NCBI GenBank assembly: GCA_015207585.1
Contig: JADEWQ010000016.1
Coordinates: forward strand, 1-64,000
Length of the DNA stretch: 64,000 nt
Direction of reading: 5' to 3'
Origin: Pleurocapsales cyanobacterium LEGE 06147
Lineage (GTDB): Bacteria > Cyanobacteriota > Cyanobacteriia > Cyanobacteriales > Xenococcaceae
The translations under genes were made by a program, and so were the position numbers. Below the pieces are notes generated by a model that was not told the origin of the DNA, ran no database searches, and saw only the letters and a program-made list of their open reading frames with translations. Position 1 is the first letter of the stretch. Each line of letters begins with the position of its first letter. Shown here piece after piece: positions 38,840 through 47,669 of the stretch.

Positions 38840-39144
38840 TAAAAGCGTAAAGATTCTATCAGTTCTTCTTCGTCTTCATCTTCACAAATAGTCAACTGCT
38901 GGGGTTGACACCTTTGAATTTGACTGATAATTTCCGCTGCTCCCTCTTCTTTGATATCCTCAATATACTCTGGTTGTCTGGATTCAGCTTCCGCCAATGA
39001 ATCAAAAGGACCAAAATAATAAGTGCAAACAGGAGACTGGGTTACTACTTTAACCCACCAACTGGGTTTGCGAGGAGAACGAAGATAGTAAACGAGAAAG
39101 CAAGCCAAAATAAAATAAATCAAGAATAAACCCAAACCAATCAT
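38839..39144 (-). CDS. DUF1816 protein with N-terminal membrane helix
   Basis: 101 residues. One membrane helix (2-20), then WWVKVVTQSPVCTYYFGPFDSLAEA, YIEDIKEEGA and RCQPQQLTICED, the conserved core of DUF1816, a small family of cyanobacteria. Acidic tail. The stop overlaps the comF start by about one base. Function unknown; DUF1816 proteins are often found near phycobilisome or photosystem genes, but not here. Confidence 0.8.
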   Translation of the reverse strand: MIGLGLFLIYFILACFLVYYLRSPRKPSWWVKVVTQSPVCTYYFGPFDSLAEAESRQPEYIEDIKEEGAAEIISQIQRCQPQQLTICEDEDEEELIESLRF

Positions 39145-39367
39145 AATCGACGCTCTGGCAATTCCCCTAGTTATTCGATCGAGACCAATATAAGACCGAC
39201 CTAAAAATTATCATAGATTCTGCTTAAGTTAAGAAACTTAAAATTTTTGCTATTTTTTGTGAGAGCGGTGCGCGCGAGAAAAGTTTAGCTGCATCTAATT
39301 CTCCAAATGCTTGTATGACAGTAATTAGAATTAGGACGCGTTAAATAATGGGACGACCCAGAGGCAT

Positions 39368-39760
39368 TTAATTTGGTCGCGCAATGCGAAAGGCAGAGAC
39401 ATAGGACAACTTATGTCCAAACTCATTGAGAATTGCTGCTTGCGTGGTGCTATCTTCATAGGAGCGGTTACTGACAGTTTTGTTGAGCCAGGCGAGCAAA
39501 ATCAGGTTTGGTTCCAAACACAGCATTGAGCAACCCAAGGTGGCAAAGGCAGGAGTTGCAGTAGCAGGTCCGCATCCGACTTCCAAGATGCTTGAACGGG
39601 AAGAGAGTTGAGCGATTTCCACGACCCGAGCGATTAACTCCTGCGGGTAATGAGGTCTAACCTGGTTATAAGCTTCTGCTGCAGGCGAATACCAGTGTTT
39701 TCGTTGCTCTAAATCTTTGCCATAGCATTTATTGAGGAGAGTTTGCTTCAGGTTTTTCAT
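39368..39760 (-). pseudogene. class I SAM methyltransferase with internal deletion
   Basis: From ATG 39760 (MKNLKQTLLNKCYGKDLEQ) the text runs through HWYSPAAEAYNQVRPHYP and the SAM motif ILEVGCGPATATPAFATLG, LEPN. It then passes directly to LLAWLNKTVSNRSYEDS and AILNEFGHKLSYVSAFRIARPN, which is the C-terminal end of this methyltransferase family. About 110 residues including the catalytic region are missing. The frame is open but the protein would lack most of its Rossmann fold, so it is probably inactive. An in-frame upstream extension to 39850 adds unrelated residues. Confidence 0.7.
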
Positions 39761-39850
39761 GGTGGCGCGAGAAAAAGTGGCGTTGCTGAATTGGGTATGA
39801 ATCAAGCTGGCTTTGCAATAGAGCGGAATTTTAATTAGTAAAGTAGCCAA

Positions 39851-40050
39851 CGTATTGACTACCCTAGTATCTCTACTTAATATTGCTTTTTCTGCGCTCT
39901 GAATTCTTACCTCTTTTGGTCGTTTTTTATCACAACCCCTATCTTAATTTGTAATTAGAATCAATAAGAAAAATTTTGGCAATGAATAATAGATCGCGAC
40001 ATATAACTGGGAACAATTAAGGTAAGATTTCTCAACAATTTTCAAGCCTT
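39851..40050. other. short intergenic spacer before the decayed gene
   Basis: About 200 bp, AT-rich, with no repeat or reading frame that I can support. It separates the methyltransferase relic (minus) from the unknown decayed gene on plus. Confidence 0.4.
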
Positions 40051-40708
40051 TATGGGAACTAACCTGCCACCATCATTTAATAACCGTTGTCCTCAAGATT
40101 GGGGCTATAAATTTACTGGTGGAGCGATTGATAATTTTATTCGGGATTCCGTCTTTGCTCCAATTATCAATATGGTACTGGAGTGCCACCCGAACCAATA
40201 GAATGCATGGCAGATAAGCCATTTAAAAAAGATTGTATCCCGACAGAAGAACAGCTAGAAGCTTGGAAAGCTTTTGTTGAAGTTGAAGAACGTCTGGCTA
40301 AAGAAAAACAATTTTGCGTACCTTTTGTATCAAACTTCTGTAAAAATTGAGATTGCTAAATCGCGCCAGTTGAATATATTAGAAGATTTTATTTTCCACG
40401 CAGGTGTTGAGCTTAATCCTCCGCCAACTGAAGACGAATTAGCTACTGTACTGGGGTTATACCCAATATTTATTAAAAATACTACAGCAACTCTGCGGAA
40501 TTTACATACTTTGGAAACAGAAAGGGAATCTATTATTAAACTTACCCCTATTGGACAAGAGTTTTATAGCGATCGCTCTGTACCAGAATCTCCAGAAATT
40601 AAAACGATTTATGCTGTATCACAACCCTTTAACAATAACCCTAGTTTTAAATCTTCTCCCATCAAAAATGAAGAAATAGACCATCTACCAAACTTGGAAG
40701 ACTATATA

Positions 40709-41855
40709 TAGCATTTCCAATTGAGATGTGAAACTCAGTTACCAGAGAGAGCGTATAATGTGATTTCAGGTTTTGAGTAAATTAAATGATGACTGAAGCT
40801 CAAAAAATAGAACAAAAAATCCAAGAATTAGATGAGTGGATTAAGACTAATCCAGATTCAAGAGAGTTAAAAAGAGCGCTCGCTGTTAAATTAACTTTAA
40901 AGGGATGGACTTATCGAGCTATTACCTCAATACTTAATGTGTCCAATAGTTTTATTAGTAAATGGAAAAGCCAATTTGAGCAACGAGGGATAGCCGGGTT
41001 AAAACTCTCATATAAAGGAGCCAAAAGCTACTTAACCCAGGAACAGAAACCAAAGGTATTTTCCTGGCTTGAGCGACAAGAATACTGGGATTTATCAGAA
41101 TTAGAATGCTATTTGATTGACCAATTTGATGTGGTGTTTAAATCCTCAACAAGCTCTTATGATTTGCTAAAAGAAGCCAAAATTAGTTGGCAAAAAGCTC
41201 AGCCCAAAAATCCTCTCCAAGAGCCCGATCTAGTAAAAAAAAAGAATCAAGAGATTAACAAGATTCTGGAAGAATTATCACCGGACATCAAAGCGGGAAA
41301 AGTCGCTGTAGATACAATTGATGAAGTTCACTTGCTAGAAGGAGACTTAATTAGCCATCTTTGGGGAAAGGCAAAAGAAAGACTAAAACTGCCAATTTTT
41401 AAGCAAAAAAATCGTCAAATCTATTATGGAGCCTTAGACTTAGTCAATTCTAAACTTATTACGGAAGAAGATCGGCAAGGTAATGGAGATTGTACTGTCG
41501 ATTTTCTCAAAAAGCTGCTCAAAAAGAATTTAGGCAAAAGAATTATCATCTTCTGGGATGGAGCCTCTTATCATAGAGGAGAAATAATGCAAAAATTTTT
41601 AGCAGAAATTAATGGGGAATTGGCACCAGATAAATGGAAAATAAATTGTCATTTATTGGCTCCTTATGCCCCGGAAGAAAATCCGATTGAAGCTATCTGG
41701 TTATCCTTAAAAAATCTCCTAAGAAGATGCTATCGTTTCTGTAAGAAATTCAGGCTCATGAAGAAGCTATTTAATCTTTTAGTTGAATTGAAACTCTTCA
41801 AGAGTCCTAATCTTCAAAAGTATGATGCTTTTTCCTGTCTCATTTGAAAATGCTA
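40709..41855 (+). mobile_element. intact IS630-family insertion sequence
   Basis: Terminal inverted repeats: left TAGCATTTCCAATTGAGA (from 40709), and right read on minus TAGCATTTTCAAATGAGA (to 41855), 16 of 18 identical. Both sides carry a TA dinucleotide (40707-40708 and 41856-41857), the target duplication of IS630/Tc1 elements. Size about 1.15 kb with one uninterrupted transposase gene. Excision rejoins LEDYI with EQLQQYQ of the host gene. Confidence 0.85.
40786..41847 (+). CDS. IS630 transposase
   Basis: 353 residues. An N-terminal helix-turn-helix (RALAVKLTLKGWTYRAITSI, SNSFISKWKSQF) is followed by a DDE domain with Asp in VAVDTIDEVHL, Asp in IIFWDGASYHRG and Glu in YAPEENPIEAIW. The frame is intact from ATG 40786 (or 40789) to the right terminal repeat, so the element may still be mobile. 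Distinct from the relic at 25621. Confidence 0.92.
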   Translation: MMTEAQKIEQKIQELDEWIKTNPDSRELKRALAVKLTLKGWTYRAITSILNVSNSFISKWKSQFEQRGIAGLKLSYKGAKSYLTQEQKPKVFSWLERQEYWDLSELECYLIDQFDVVFKSSTSSYDLLKEAKISWQKAQPKNPLQEPDLVKKKNQEINKILEELSPDIKAGKVAVDTIDEVHLLEGDLISHLWGKAKERLKLPIFKQKNRQIYYGALDLVNSKLITEEDRQGNGDCTVDFLKKLLKKNLGKRIIIFWDGASYHRGEIMQKFLAEINGELAPDKWKINCHLLAPYAPEENPIEAIWLSLKNLLRRCYRFCKKFRLMKKLFNLLVELKLFKSPNLQKYDAFSCLI

Positions 41856-42324
41856 TAGAACAATTACAACAATATCAAAAGTGTTTCTAGCTTATCACTT
41901 TCAGAATTACGAGAACTACTAATTCAAAATTCAGATTTAGAGTTTCACTCTCCTGAAAATGGAATTAGTTACTTTTTTTAATGTAGAAAATAGCACCGAA
42001 ACCCTTTGGAAATCTCTGTCCTTAATCGTTATCTTTGATGTCTTAGAAAATGAAATAAAAAGTCAAGCCAGAAAAGGAAGAAAAGTTTTAGAAGATGTTT
42101 CTATTTGGTTAAACAATTCATTATTTGTGGGGAGCATTAGGGATGGAAGAAATGGCATTAACCCAGATAAAAGAAACTGACTGGCAAGAACTAGAACCTG
42201 TATGGATTTTGATAAAAAAACAAGGGATAAGAGCGCAGAAAATTCTACCTAATTAAGTTTGTTTTCAAAAAGCAAAAAATTTAGAACAATTAATTAAATT
42301 AGAAAGTTAGCCAAGTTAGTAAAA

Positions 42325-44487
42325 TTAGATAGCAATTTTTTCAGTGACAAATTGTCTCGAAGCATGAACTAGAGGCAAAAGAGGTCCGGTCTGTTCCGTT
42401 CCATTTACGCCGAGATCGCTGTGACACAAAAAAACTTTCTCTTCTACTCTACCCAATAAATCTCTCAGAATACGCTGCAAACGCTGGCGATCCATTTCAT
42501 AGTCATCTTCTGGCATCCAAGTACGTCCCGACCATTCTTTGAGAAATAGAGGTGCAGCTAACAGAGTAGCCGCACCCCCTTTATTCCAGAGAGGAGAGGA
42601 GGCATCGAGCCAAAATTGCCAGCGATGGGAGGAACGCAGGGAACGATATTGGAAGATAGTAGCAAGAACTACAGCATCGTGATTGCCCTCAAAAGAGCGA
42701 ACGGGACGAGGATTGGCAGTAATCGTCCCGCGACGCAATAGTTGGATAAGTTGAGCGACAGTAGCAGTTTGAGTTTGGAAACTGGGTTCATTTTGGCGCA
42801 ATCTACGGTCTACTTCCCAAAAATGTTGGACGGTTTCCATTAATTCCCGCAAGGCTGCTAATAGATCGTAGGGAAGATGATTACTGTTTCCTAAAAAATG
42901 GGCGATCGCCCGGTCGAGTAACGAGATCGGAGAAAGAAAACCCTGCTGTTGCTGTTGGGATTTAGTTTGTTCAATCCATTGAGCGATCGCCCCATAGGCA
43001 GCCGTTGCCTTATGTCCCAATCGATCCCAGCGGGCAAAAGATTCTACAGATAATAGATAAGGCTGTTCGGGATCGACACGATAACAGTAATCTGCTAATA
43101 AACCCGCACGGACGGGGTCGATAGCTGGAACTAATCGTCCTTCTACCGATCGGCTGCTCAACATTACTAACATTTCTGCAATGGAGTCTCGGTCTACCAA
43201 TCGTCCCAAACCCGGATAAACTAGTGCCAAAAGCGTTAGTAGAGCGCGGATTGTAGGGGAACTAATGAGAGGACGCTGTTCGTTGAGGGGGTCGACGGCT
43301 ATGCCACTAGCGGAGAGCATTTCTATTAGACTGTAGCGGGCAATTTCATCTAAACCAGGAGCGATAATCGCAATTTCTGCGGGTTCGATCTCTCCTTTAT
43401 TAACCGCTTGAATAATTATGGCTGCGGTTTTGCGAAGTAATTCAGCGCGAGAGATCGTTTGAATCGATTCCATCGAGTTGGGGAGAGGAACCAAAAAAGG
43501 TGTTGCCGTTACTAACTCGATTGCTAAATTAGCTAATTCCGTCCCGATAGTCCTTGCTATTGGTGGAGATAACTCTTCTAACCGACAGCGAGATGCCAAA
43601 CCAGCTAGATAATTGGGGTCAGCGTTTAAACCCAAGCGGATTTTGCCATCGGGGTTATAAGTAAAGACGGCAAATGCCCCGCGATCGAGCAAAAAGTCAA
43701 ATATTTCTCTGGCGATCGCCGGGTAATCGTCCACATCATCGGCAAAGATAGCCTGGTAACGACGAGTTAAATGCTGCTGATAGGTTGAATCGGGCAGTAA
43801 ATAACGCCAATAAAGTTCGTAAATTATCCCATAAGTAAGCAAGCCCCTCTCCAAACACCATTGTCGCCATTGAAGGAGTAATTTTGCCATTCTCTGCCAT
43901 AGTTGTTCATTTCGGGCAACAGTATTAAGAGAACTTTTTTCTTCCCGAGAAAGCCAACCCTCTTCTAAAATAAGAGGGATATCTTCTGCCTCAGTGCCAC
44001 TCGCCCCTGCTAACTGTAATAAGTCTAAAGCTTGACGCACTAGGCGATATTCACCAACGGTTTGACTCAACTCTTCCCAGTCTGACTGAGTGCGCCATAA
44101 TTTGGTTGCCAATTCTTGCTCGGTTTCTGGACGCAACCGTAGCGGAAATTGAGCTTTGAGGTTTAATCGCTCGAAGAGAATGGGCCAAAAAAGCATTACT
44201 TCGTCAGTGACAAATCCAACCGGGGTTTTACAGATAACCGGATAACTTCCCTCCACTGCTACCGCCAAGCGATCGCCTAACTCATATCGATTATGATTAT
44301 TTGCCGCCAACACTAAAATGGCTGAAGCTAGTTTATCTGAGGGATTTTGCTGGCGCGGTGCGGCAGCACTCGCTACGCGAGATCGCTTTTGATATCTGCT
44401 GAGTCTTTGCCCTACCCATTGACGAAACTCCGCCACCAAACGGGCTGTTTTCCCGCTACGAGTGGTTCCGTTAATCCAAAGTGACAT
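42325..44487 (-). CDS. RecB/UvrD-like helicase-related protein
   Basis: About 720 residues from ATG 44487 (MSLWINGTTRSGKTARL). Walker A GTTRSGKT lies at residues 7-14. Middle segments such as AIFADDVDDYPAIAREIFDFL (Walker B-like DD) and IAIIAPGLDEIARYSLIEML resemble SF1 UvrD/RecB helicases; the C-terminal part has DAVVLATIFQYRSL. Nuclease residues are not visible. Cyanobacterial homologues are often called recombinase-family proteins. An upstream start (44667) would overlap the divergent pxcA, so 44487 is used. The 24-bp repeat at 44358-44381 adds SRVASAAA near residue 40. Confidence 0.7.
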   Translation of the reverse strand: MSLWINGTTRSGKTARLVAEFRQWVGQRLSRYQKRSRVASAAAPRQQNPSDKLASAILVLAANNHNRYELGDRLAVAVEGSYPVICKTPVGFVTDEVMLFWPILFERLNLKAQFPLRLRPETEQELATKLWRTQSDWEELSQTVGEYRLVRQALDLLQLAGASGTEAEDIPLILEEGWLSREEKSSLNTVARNEQLWQRMAKLLLQWRQWCLERGLLTYGIIYELYWRYLLPDSTYQQHLTRRYQAIFADDVDDYPAIAREIFDFLLDRGAFAVFTYNPDGKIRLGLNADPNYLAGLASRCRLEELSPPIARTIGTELANLAIELVTATPFLVPLPNSMESIQTISRAELLRKTAAIIIQAVNKGEIEPAEIAIIAPGLDEIARYSLIEMLSASGIAVDPLNEQRPLISSPTIRALLTLLALVYPGLGRLVDRDSIAEMLVMLSSRSVEGRLVPAIDPVRAGLLADYCYRVDPEQPYLLSVESFARWDRLGHKATAAYGAIAQWIEQTKSQQQQQGFLSPISLLDRAIAHFLGNSNHLPYDLLAALRELMETVQHFWEVDRRLRQNEPSFQTQTATVAQLIQLLRRGTITANPRPVRSFEGNHDAVVLATIFQYRSLRSSHRWQFWLDASSPLWNKGGAATLLAAPLFLKEWSGRTWMPEDDYEMDRQRLQRILRDLLGRVEEKVFLCHSDLGVNGTEQTGPLLPLVHASRQFVTEKIAI
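44358..44381 (-). repeat. 24-bp hairpin repeat inside the RecB-like gene, in a HIP1 site
   Basis: On minus: CTCGC, loop GTA, GCGAG, then TGCTGCCGCAC, between GCGAT and CGCGCC. Excision restores AAGCGATCGCGCC and the frame (KRSRQQ). Co-oriented with the gene, in a frame different from that used in atpA. Confidence 0.9.
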
Positions 44488-44617
44488 AATTGACACTCTT
44501 GTCTGTTCAAGCAGTTTGCTAACATAACACCTATCACTGAGTATGATAGTGGGTAAAGGTCTGCTCGATCGCAAAGCTGCCCCTATCCTTATATTTATGC
44601 CCTTGAAACAGATGTAA

Positions 44618-45940
44618 ATGAAACTGCAAAAACTTATTAGTGGTGGAAGAAGGTGGCTATCTAGCACCCCAGAAAGAGCATTAGATGCAGCTTATAGTGC
44701 GGCAATAAAAATTAAAGCCATTGAAGACGATTATTTTCAGGGTCAGAAAGTAGCTGCTGAATCTAGCGATTATTCTGATAGCGCTATCGCTTTTTTTCGG
44801 ACTGATGTTGACAATTATCTCAAGAAGATTAGGCTAAGGCTGGCAGAATTTAGAATTAGTCGAGCTTTCTCAATTTTCTCTGACACTCCAGCTAGTTTCT
44901 CTCAACCTCACCCAATCGAAGATGAGACTAGCCAATACAGTCAAAATCTATCCATTGTCGAAAAACTTAACTTTATCGACCGGGTTATTTCTAAATATAA
45001 GAACGAACCTAAGAATTCTCTCACAGTTCGCTCCGACTCTGGTGAACCTCGATTAAAAGAGAAAGAAATATCACTACAAAAAAAAGATTTTACTGCCCCA
45101 AAAAATAGCAAAGGAACTCCCATAGAAACTATCTCTGATAAAACCAGCGTTTTGCCCCGCTCTATTATGCGTACGTTTAATCGCATTCGACAAGAGATAG
45201 ACCCTCAATCGCAAGATTCAGAAGAAAAAGTCTTAAAAAAATTCCGTCAATCTCGTAATAAGACAGCTATTTCCATTAGATTTTTGCTCATACTAATTAT
45301 TGTTCCTTTATTTACTCATCAATTTTCCAAAACTTTCCTGATCTCTCCTCTAGTCGAACGTTATTTTATCAATCATGAACAAATTATATTTATTAATAGA
45401 AACCTAGAAGAAGAAGCATTTATCGAATTGCATCGGCATGAAGAACACCTTCATTTTCAAAGTTTAGTTGGTTTAGCTCCACCTTTATCTCCCAAAGAAG
45501 TAGAACAAGAATTACAACAAAAGGCGGAAGAATTAGCCGAAGAATACCGATATAGAGGTATTGATGCAATTAGTAATATTTTTGCCGATATTTTTTCTCT
45601 CTTGGCTTTTAGTCTTATTATTTTGACTAGCAAAAAAGAGATTATGATTGTTAAATCATTCCTTGATGAAGTCGTTTATGGTCTTAGTGATTCAGCTAAA
45701 GCTTTTTTAATTATTCTGGTAACAGATATGTTTGTAGGGTATCACTCTCCTCATGGTTGGGAAGTGATTTTAGAAAGCATTTCTCGCCATTTAGGTTTAC
45801 CAGAGAATCGCGATTTTAATTTCTTATTTATCGCCACCTTTCCTGTTATTTTAGATACGGTATTAAAGTATTGGATTTTTCGCTACCTCAATCGAATTTC
45901 TCCTTCTTCGGTTGCCACCTATAAAAATATGAATGAGTAG
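44618..45940 (+). CDS. pxcA: proton extrusion protein PxcA (CemA homologue)
   Basis: 440 residues. A hydrophilic N-terminal half (residues 1-220) is followed by a CemA domain with four helices (about 225-245, 320-342, 362-382, 410-430) and a conserved loop VGLAPPLSPKEVEQELQQKA, as in PxcA/CemA. It is needed for light-induced Na+-dependent proton extrusion and pH control in cyanobacteria, and CemA is its plastid counterpart. Divergent from the RecB-like gene; the 130-bp gap holds both promoters. Confidence 0.92.
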   Translation: MKLQKLISGGRRWLSSTPERALDAAYSAAIKIKAIEDDYFQGQKVAAESSDYSDSAIAFFRTDVDNYLKKIRLRLAEFRISRAFSIFSDTPASFSQPHPIEDETSQYSQNLSIVEKLNFIDRVISKYKNEPKNSLTVRSDSGEPRLKEKEISLQKKDFTAPKNSKGTPIETISDKTSVLPRSIMRTFNRIRQEIDPQSQDSEEKVLKKFRQSRNKTAISIRFLLILIIVPLFTHQFSKTFLISPLVERYFINHEQIIFINRNLEEEAFIELHRHEEHLHFQSLVGLAPPLSPKEVEQELQQKAEELAEEYRYRGIDAISNIFADIFSLLAFSLIILTSKKEIMIVKSFLDEVVYGLSDSAKAFLIILVTDMFVGYHSPHGWEVILESISRHLGLPENRDFNFLFIATFPVILDTVLKYWIFRYLNRISPSSVATYKNMNE

Positions 45941-46048
45941 CTCAACACCAACAAGACAAAAACAAGATTAATAAATTGTTTATTTAAACCATATTTCCCA
46001 ATAAAGAGCTATTTTAGAAATATAAAGTTAGGATTTTTCCTGTAATTT

Positions 46049-46144
46049 ATGACTCCCCACGATCTATTAACTTTAGCTATTCTTCTGAGTCCAGGAATGT
46101 TGCTCTCTATTCTAATTATGTTTACTTTCGCCAAGGGAGGCTAA
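46049..46144 (+). CDS. small single-helix membrane protein
   Basis: 31 residues: MTPHDLLTLAILLSPGMLLS then a second hydrophobic run ending FAKGG. One membrane helix, in the size range of small photosystem, cytochrome b6f or NDH subunits. I cannot match it to a named one. Downstream of pxcA on the same strand, 108 bp away, without a clear ribosome site. Confidence 0.45.
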   Translation: MTPHDLLTLAILLSPGMLLSILIMFTFAKGG

Positions 46145-46544
46145 GCAATTCAAAATTCAAAAGCCAATCGCCTAAGCGTTTCATCGATAATAGTAGCTTT
46201 ATTTCCGCTGTGATGTACAGTAGAGCGTCAAGGTTGATTTGAGGAATATATTTTAATCTACGTCTTTCCAGGCTTCCCCTGCTTCTCTCAACTCATCAAT
46301 TCAAAGTTGACATAAGTAAGTCGGTGGGAATAAACCAAACTATGTTACGAAACATAAACACGCTTGAAATCTTTACCAATGACAAAGAACAAATGACGAT
46401 CTTCGCCAGTTAGCTTTATTTGTGTCGACTTACTTAACACTAATACCAGCAGGGGAGACGAGCTAATATCGAGCAAACTAACCCATGCCAACTCAGTGAC
46501 GGCAAGAGTTAGCTAAAATTAAAATATTGCTTAAGTATCTACTA
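46145..46544. other. intergenic region with an inverted repeat
   Basis: About 400 bp between convergent genes. AAGTAAGTCG at 46314 and CGACTTACTT at 46426 are inverted copies about 100 bp apart. The string AATGACAAAGAAC at 46378 also occurs in the atpF-atpA gap (10012), a dispersed intergenic motif. No gene seen. Confidence 0.5.
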
Positions 46545-46919
46545 TTATTGCCCTGGTTCTTCTAATTCTTGCGACGAGTCCGTCTGGGATTGCCGCTCTA
46601 AAGAATCAGCTCTAGATAAAATTTCTTCTAAATCCATTCTCTGTTCCATTTGGCAAAGGAAATAGCCCGTCATCATGGCTGAAGCCAACATATTAGCTAG
46701 GTTTTCCCTGTCTGTAGTAACTTTAATATTGAAATCTCCAGCAGGTAACATGCCTACTAGTCCTTGAACATTCTGAGAAATAATTTGCTTAATTTCCGGA
46801 CTAGCAGATTGAGCAACTTTAGCTAAAATTTCCGGATGTTGCTGACGCAAGTATTCCATCAATTCGTTGCCTTGCTGCTCTTGTGATTCGCAGTTGAAGA
46901 AATCGGGATCGAAGATCAT
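46545..46919 (-). CDS. DUF760 protein
   Basis: 124 residues with the DUF760 core: LMEYLRQQHPEILAKVAQSA, VQGLVGMLPAGDFNIKVTTD, LANMLASAMMTGYFLCQMEQRM. Cytoplasmic, single copy of the domain. Found in cyanobacteria and plastids; function unknown, although plastid relatives are linked to protein stability. Lies downstream of scpB, about 100 bp apart on the same strand. Confidence 0.85.
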   Translation of the reverse strand: MIFDPDFFNCESQEQQGNELMEYLRQQHPEILAKVAQSASPEIKQIISQNVQGLVGMLPAGDFNIKVTTDRENLANMLASAMMTGYFLCQMEQRMDLEEILSRADSLERQSQTDSSQELEEPGQ

Positions 46920-47021
46920 TATTAATCCAAAAGTTGGACGTACATAATAACTACTTTGACATAGTTTACAGTGTAACCGCTAGTTAATCACAAACAATCG
47001 ACCGCCCAACCCTGCTACAGG

Positions 47022-47588
47022 TCATTCTTCATTATTTTGTTCGTTGCTGCGTGAGTCTACGGCAATTTTGGCAGCGCTACTCCGTCTGACAACGGCTTCA
47101 CCTGCCCGCACTTCTTCGATTTCAAAGTATTGATGAAATTTCTCAGTTACTTCTAACCAATAGGAACGTCCATCAGTTTGGGGACGTTTACGGATAAATC
47201 CTATTTGCACTAGTTCGGCTACTTGTTGATAAGCACTGCTTCCCCGTAACTCGATTAGATTAGTTTGCAAAATTGGATTTTTTAGGGCGATCGCTGCCAG
47301 TGTCCGCAAAGTTCCCGTACTAATTTCAGCAGGAACTAATTGTTCCACCAAACTTTCATAGCTAGTTTTTAATTGTAAACTATAACCTGTTGGGGTTTCG
47401 ACAATTTCCAGAGCACTATCTCGGTGAGCGTAGTCGTTCATTAGCTCGATTAGTGCATCTTCAGCCAAAGTGCGAGCCTGCGTAGCAGGTGCTGCCGCAC
47501 CGTAATCGAGGTAAGTGGCAATTTCTTCTAAAGAAAGGGGTTGTCCTTTGATATATAAAATAGCCTCGATCTGAGTTGCCAATCTCAA
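47022..47588 (-). CDS. scpB: SMC-Scp complex subunit ScpB, with 8-residue repeat insertion
   Basis: 188 residues with two winged-helix domains: IEAILYIKGQPLSLEEIATYL at the start and TGTLRTLAAIALKNPILQTNLIELRG in the second. It acts with ScpA and SMC in chromosome segregation. Residues 28-38 read LDYGAAAPATQARTLAED; the stretch GAAAPATQ comes from the repeat at 47477-47500, and without it the text would be LDYARTLAED. The insert lies at the loop after the first helices. Possible operon ftsQ-ftsZ-thiD-scpB. Confidence 0.9.
   Translation of the reverse strand: MRLATQIEAILYIKGQPLSLEEIATYLDYGAAAPATQARTLAEDALIELMNDYAHRDSALEIVETPTGYSLQLKTSYESLVEQLVPAEISTGTLRTLAAIALKNPILQTNLIELRGSSAYQQVAELVQIGFIRKRPQTDGRSYWLEVTEKFHQYFEIEEVRAGEAVVRRSSAAKIAVDSRSNEQNNEE
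47477..47500 (+). repeat. 24-bp hairpin repeat inside scpB, with compensated stem
   Basis: Here the element reads CCTGC, loop GTA, GCAGG, then TGCTGCCGCAC. Both arms differ from the usual CTCGC/GCGAG at matching positions, so pairing is preserved. Left flank GCGAG, right flank CGT, a degenerate HIP1 site. Frame is kept in scpB. Confidence 0.85.
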
Positions 47589-47641
47589 GGTTCTATCCCT
47601 AGCAATAGTGATTCTACCTAAAAAACTAATTTTTGAACTTT

Positions 47642-47669
47642 GTAGGAACGTAGCCTGCTAAGTTCCTAC
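47642..47669. repeat. GTAGGAAC/GTTCCTAC inverted repeat
   Basis: GTAGGAAC and GTTCCTAC separated by 12 nt between thiD and scpB. It is related to the GTAGGGACGTTCC palindromes at 52455 and 55813 and may form a transcript hairpin in the operon. Confidence 0.6.

Larger units (their letters stand above)
40051..42256 (+). pseudogene. unknown gene, frameshifted and interrupted by IS630
   Basis: Successive frames read MGTNLPPSFNNRCPQDWGYK, then GTGVPPEPIECMADKPF and EEQLEAWKAFVEVEERLAKE, then RQLNILEDFIFHAGVELNPPP with EDELATVLGLYPIF and LTPIGQEFY (like a winged helix), ending NLEDYI at 40711. There IS630 is inserted. After it, EQLQQYQK, SSLSLSELRELLIQNSDLEF, PIVIFDVLENEIKSQARKGR-like text and TDWQELEPVWILIKKQGIR continue in at least three frames to TAA at about 42256. 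I do not recognise the family. Before decay the protein was probably 500-600 residues and cytoplasmic. Confidence 0.6.
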
